7,036 nucleotides of DNA from CAJBVG01 sp044376465 (GTDB taxonomy: Bacteria; Bacteroidota; Bacteroidia; Sphingobacteriales; Sphingobacteriaceae). This document shows, in pieces, positions 6,286-7,036 of this stretch. The translations under genes and the position numbers were made by a program. The notes below the pieces were generated by a model. The model was given only the letters and a program-made list of their open reading frames with translations. It did no database searches and had not been told where the DNA came from. Position 1 is the first letter of the stretch, and every line of letters starts with the position of its first letter. The stretch lies in contig JBILKW010000116.1 in the NCBI GenBank assembly GCA_044376465.1, forward strand, positions 1 through 7,036, read 5' to 3'.

Positions 6286-6924
6286 CTAGTAAATATCTTT
6301 TACATCGGTAGTAGTTTTCTTGAATTCGTTCATTTTTATGAACGCTTTACCCATTCTTGTAGCCAAATTTGTTTCATAAGTGGCGCTTTTGTCAAAGGCA
6401 ATAATGGTATTGTATTGAATAATGCTTTGTTTTTTCATCGCACTTTCGGGTGCATAGGTTAAGCTGAATGGTTTTTCTAGGGTAATCGGGAATAGCAATA
6501 TTCGTCTGGTACTTTCAACAGTATTCGTTTTTTTAACGTCAATGAGTCTAAAGTCGATGGTAATGGTTTGCAATTGATCTTTGTAACAAGCCGATGTTTG
6601 CTCCGAACTTAGGTGCAATACTAAATGATCGTTTTGGTCGAAACTAGCGGCGGTAACTAGATAAGAACAATTGTTTTTTGCCGGGATGCTAGATGCAAAG
6701 TAAACCATTGGTTTATACTTCATAACTTTTTCGAGTACCCATGTTTTAGTTTCCTCTAAAGTTGGTTCTTTTGGAATTTCAACAGGTGCAGGTGGTGGTG
6801 GCAATGGTTTTGGAGCGACTTTTTTTGCAGGCTTTTTTCTTTGTCGGTTTGGCACCTGCGCTGCAGCATCAAAACAAATAAATACGATGCTAACTAAAAA
6901 TAATATGGAAACTATTTTTTTCAT
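6286..6924 (-). CDS. Exported hypothetical protein with proline-rich linker
   Basis: I do not recognise this 212-residue protein. It has a clear signal peptide (charged MKK, hydrophobic core 4-16, likely cleavage after AAA at 20-22). Cys17 is followed by Phe and lacks a proper lipobox, so a lipoprotein is unlikely. Residues 25-53 form a basic, proline-rich segment (RQRKKPAKK, then PLPPPPAP), probably a flexible linker. The remaining 160 residues look like one compact domain that opens with a helix around 55-70 (TLEETKTWVLEKVMKY) followed by mainly beta strands. It contains two cysteines (Cys86, Cys113) that could form a disulfide in the periplasm. The ATG is three bases past the stop of an upstream gene in the same direction, with two stops in a row (TAG TAA) between them, so the two are likely co-transcribed. 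A strong terminator follows. A periplasmic or envelope location is inferred; no function is proposed. Confidence 0.8.
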   Translation of the reverse strand: MKKIVSILFLVSIVFICFDAAAQVPNRQRKKPAKKVAPKPLPPPPAPVEIPKEPTLEETKTWVLEKVMKYKPMVYFASSIPAKNNCSYLVTAASFDQNDHLVLHLSSEQTSACYKDQLQTITIDFRLIDVKKTNTVESTRRILLFPITLEKPFSLTYAPESAMKKQSIIQYNTIIAFDKSATYETNLATRMGKAFIKMNEFKKTTTDVKDIY

Positions 6925-6927
6925 TTA

Positions 6928-7036
6928 CTAATAAGTTAATAATTCATTAATTGCAACACTCACTTTTTCCGCATTAGGAATCATTGTTTTTTCTAATATT
7001 GAATTTAATGGAATAGCTGGTAAAGATTCTGAACCT
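6928..7036 (-). CDS. 3' end of an unidentified gene, cut by the window edge
   Basis: One minus-strand frame is open from the right edge to TAG at 6928-6930, giving about 35 C-terminal residues that include PLNSILEK and ending in NELLTY. The tail looks helical and is in the right position and direction to be the upstream partner of the exported protein gene, three bases away. The competing frame from position 7036 meets a stop after 20 codons. Too little is present to name a family. Confidence 0.55.
   Translation of the reverse strand, partial: GSESLPAIPLNSILEKTMIPNAEKVSVAINELLTY

Noticed and set aside
6872..6876. Cys17 of the exported protein as a lipoprotein attachment site
   Set aside because: The preceding residues (VFI) and the following Phe do not fit a lipobox, while an ordinary AAA-Q cleavage site lies just downstream.

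Overview
The window is AT-rich and reads as chromosomal DNA from a member of the Bacteroidota. The evidence is a PorT-family protein (a component of the type IX secretion system, T9SS, which is confined to this phylum and close relatives) directly behind a ubiE/menG gene, a large secreted protease ending in a T9SS type A sorting domain, the absence of clear Shine-Dalgarno sequences, and promoter-like sites that fit the Bacteroidota TTG / TAnnTTTG pattern better than the E. coli one. The genus cannot be told from the sequence.

Layout from left to right. (1) A tight minus-strand cluster, transcribed from about 2193 down to 5: ubiE (menaquinone methyltransferase), then porT, then a YdfG-like short-chain dehydrogenase. 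ubiE and porT overlap by one base (TAGTG, with porT starting at GTG), and porT abuts the dehydrogenase with no spacer, so the three are almost certainly one transcription unit. (2) A 62-bp divergent gap, then one plus-strand gene for a small alpha/beta hydrolase (2256-2936). (3) A convergent junction with a perfect 16-bp hairpin that begins inside the hydrolase reading frame and can serve as terminator for both directions, followed by a short pyrimidine-rich direct repeat. (4) A large minus-strand gene (2997-6146) for a secreted reprolysin-like zinc metallopeptidase with several beta-sandwich modules and a T9SS sorting tail. (5) A 139-bp gap holding a strong hairpin terminator and a candidate promoter for the protease. 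(6) A minus-strand gene for a 212-residue exported protein of unknown function, three bases downstream of the cut-off 3' end of another gene that leaves the window at the right edge.

Functional links: porT supplies part of the outer-membrane secretion machinery, and the protease is a predicted cargo of that machinery, but they are separately transcribed and their proximity may be chance. ubiE serves respiratory menaquinone synthesis; its linkage to porT is a familiar Bacteroidota arrangement rather than an obvious pathway. No mobile element, CRISPR array, tRNA or rRNA gene was seen. There is no gene-free stretch longer than 139 bp. I found no convincing undescribed system; the most useful leads are the altered zinc-binding motif of the protease, the coding-region terminator, the coupled GTG start of porT, and the unassigned exported protein at the right end.
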